Of a DNA stretch of 41,827 bases, positions 41,808 to 41,827 are shown piece by piece. Each line of letters begins with the position of its first letter. Within the stretch, counting starts at the first letter, position 1. A model generated the notes under the pieces. It made no database searches. It had not been told where the DNA came from and saw only the letters and a program-made list of their open reading frames with translations. Source of the DNA: an uncultured Pirellulaceae bacterium (GTDB lineage Bacteria; Planctomycetota; Planctomycetia; Pirellulales; Pirellulaceae); the NCBI GenBank assembly GCA_937944405.1, contig CALDYR010000029.1, forward strand, positions 1 through 41,827. Reading direction: 5' to 3'. Position numbers and translations under genes: made by a program.

Positions 41808-41827
41808 TGTTTTGGCTTAAGCTGCAG

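Overview
The window looks like chromosomal DNA of a marine-type planctomycete, most likely a Rhodopirellula-like member of the Pirellulaceae. The evidence is a c-type cytochrome/DUF1592-DUF1588-DUF1585 protein paired with a Tat-exported DUF1552 protein, an SHD1-type exported protein with a planctomycete-style C-terminal domain, a remnant of a planctomycete PQQ-type propeller gene, GTG/TTG starts, weak Shine-Dalgarno sequences and moderate GC. This assignment is inferred from family content only.

Layout. 1-39 is the 5' part of a tRNA-Leu(GAG) on the minus strand. 0.36-1.3 kb is rplM-rpsI with a strong terminator. 1.7-3.9 kb (minus) is a two-domain protein, a flavin/NAD(P) oxidoreductase fused to selenide, water dikinase (SelD). 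3.9-5.7 kb is a polytopic membrane protein. 5.7-8.9 kb (minus) holds xseA and two SAM methyltransferases, one of them TylF-like. 9.0-9.5 kb is a decayed small membrane-protein gene. 9.7-12.7 kb is an MsbA-type ABC exporter overlapping kdsD (Kdo/LPS pathway). 12.7-14.2 kb (minus) is a PQQ-like beta-propeller pseudogene with several lesions. 14.5-19.2 kb is a tightly coupled three-gene operon: an OvoA-type sulfoxide synthase/methyltransferase, an ATP-grasp ligase and a MATE exporter. 19.3-19.6 kb is a broken ISL3-type transposase start. 19.7-20.1 kb (minus) is a secreted YSAP-repeat protein. 20.4-20.8 kb is the RNase P RNA. 20.8-22.6 kb (minus) is an ABC permease-type membrane protein. 23.3-27.2 kb is the DUF1592/DUF1552 pair. 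27.6-29.1 kb (minus) is acylphosphatase behind an exported coiled-coil protein. 29.4-33.1 kb (minus) is guaB overlapping the SHD1 protein. 33.3-35.0 kb (minus) is a secreted S10 carboxypeptidase. 35.6-38.5 kb (minus) is ilvA and ilvC, and 38.9-41.7 kb (plus) is ppc.

Most of the window is housekeeping. The accessory part is 9-20 kb, where intact genes alternate with decayed ones. The most interesting unit there is the ovoA/ATP-grasp/MATE operon. Its three products read as a pathway: build a thiohistidine (ovothiol-type) core from His and Cys, attach something to it with an ATP-dependent ligase, then export the product. I know of no characterised system with exactly this composition.

Two 134-bp, nearly identical palindromic elements lie in opposite orientation at 35.2 and 41.7 kb and bracket ilvA-ilvC-ppc. 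The second one contains the ppc stop codon. Short tandem duplications, mostly with periods of 12-19 bp and often 15 bp, recur across the window in intact genes, pseudogenes and spacers. They seem to be a characteristic mutational signature of this genome.
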